From contig NZ_SCOU01000003.1 in the NCBI RefSeq assembly GCF_005502435.1, forward strand, positions 124,001 through 188,000: DNA of 64,000 nt. Reading direction: 5' to 3'. The notes below the pieces were generated by a model that saw only the letters and a list, made by a program, of their open reading frames with translations, was not told where the DNA came from and did no database searches. Below, piece by piece: positions 63,700 to 64,000 of the stretch; the stretch's first letter is position 1; each line of letters starts with the position of its first letter. This DNA comes from Methylobacillus flagellatus (GTDB taxonomy: Bacteria; Pseudomonadota; Gammaproteobacteria; Burkholderiales; Methylophilaceae). Both the position numbers and the translations under genes were made by a program.

Positions 63700-64000
63700 A
63701 TGGTAGTTCAGACGGCACAGCCGTTCCAGTATCACGTGCCATGGAAATCCAGCAGCCTGCATCTGGGCGGGCATCGCGGTAATCAGCGCGGGCTTGGGTT
63801 CGACTACCGCGGTAATCTGCCGCTGGTGGATTACCCGGATGCACGGCGTATCGACATACGCCAGACGCTGCGCGACCCCTATGAGCAAGTGCAGGTGCGC
63901 CTGTTCAATCAGGACAACATCACGCCCCTGTTCGCGGTGTGTGACTTGTCGGCCTCCATGCACTACCGGGGGCGCCGCCGCAAGCTGGATCAAGCCATCC
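63700..64000 (+). CDS. mxaS: MxaS-like (DUF58-type) protein, N-terminal part
   Basis: Runs off the right edge after 100 codons. It reads MVVQTAQPFQYHVPW, then LHLGGHRGNQRG, DARRIDIRQTLRDPYEQVQVRLF and LFAVCDLSASMHYRGRRRKLDQA. The RRID...RDP arrangement followed by a DxSxS metal-site-like DLSAS motif fits DUF58/MxaS proteins that work with a MoxR ATPase. It begins four bases after the mxaR-like stop. Confidence 0.75.
   Translation, partial: MVVQTAQPFQYHVPWKSSSLHLGGHRGNQRGLGFDYRGNLPLVDYPDARRIDIRQTLRDPYEQVQVRLFNQDNITPLFAVCDLSASMHYRGRRRKLDQAI

Overview
The window looks like chromosomal DNA of a methylotrophic betaproteobacterium, most like the Methylophilaceae (Methylobacillus, Methylovorus and relatives). 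The basis is the gene orders (glnA-ntrBC, aroKB-dgt, rpe-trpEGD, hemA-prfA-prmC, metX-metW), a Gram-negative porin, and an mxaR/mxaS-type pair of the methanol-oxidation maturation family at the right edge. Assignment is by recognition of protein families only; no search was run.

Layout. 1-5.8 kb: end of aroE, a rhodanese, then nitrogen control (glnA with a sigma-54 promoter and two NtrC sites, a DUF4124 protein, ntrB, ntrC). 5.8-14.1 kb: cysC, a major porin, the dgt-aroB-aroK cluster, penicillin-binding protein 1A and a conserved unknown. 14.2-20.5 kb (minus strand): rpe, a previously unannotated trp leader peptide, trpE, trpG, trpD, a DUF3465 protein, trpC and hemB. 20.6-24.6 kb: hemA, prfA, a DUF2127 membrane protein and prmC. 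24.7-33.6 kb: an inserted, partly AT-rich type I restriction-modification island (hsdR, dinD, hsdM, hsdS and an ABC ATPase with features of an anticodon-nuclease-type effector). 34-46 kb: metE/metR, nrdAB under a cobalamin riboswitch, alkB, a DUF1579 protein, a gamma-carbonic anhydrase, metX and metW. 46.1-60.1 kb: a ten-gene, tightly packed operon combining a partner-switching regulatory module (PP2C phosphatase, STAS protein, HATPase kinase) with a sugar nucleotidyltransferase, two glycoside hydrolases (GH2, GH9), a cellulose-synthase-like GT2 and three proteins sharing a DUF3131-type module, the last fused to an outer-membrane barrel. 60.1-64 kb: tRNA-Pro, an IclR regulator with two matching operators, a flavin-type reductase, a DUF1097 protein, and mxaR- and mxaS-like genes.

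The two most interesting systems are: (1) the 46-60 kb locus, which reads as a complete, apparently undescribed polysaccharide synthesis and export machine with its own phosphorylation switch; and (2) the rpe-trpE junction, where a 12-residue peptide with three Trp codons lies in RNA that can pair with the trpE ribosome-binding site, suggesting translational rather than transcriptional attenuation. Also notable are the restriction island (a (Ser-Asp)9 hexanucleotide microsatellite in hsdM and a linked putative tRNase-type ABC protein), the B12 riboswitch on nrdAB, and two genes (cysC, metX) whose -10 boxes sit exactly where a leaderless transcript is expected.
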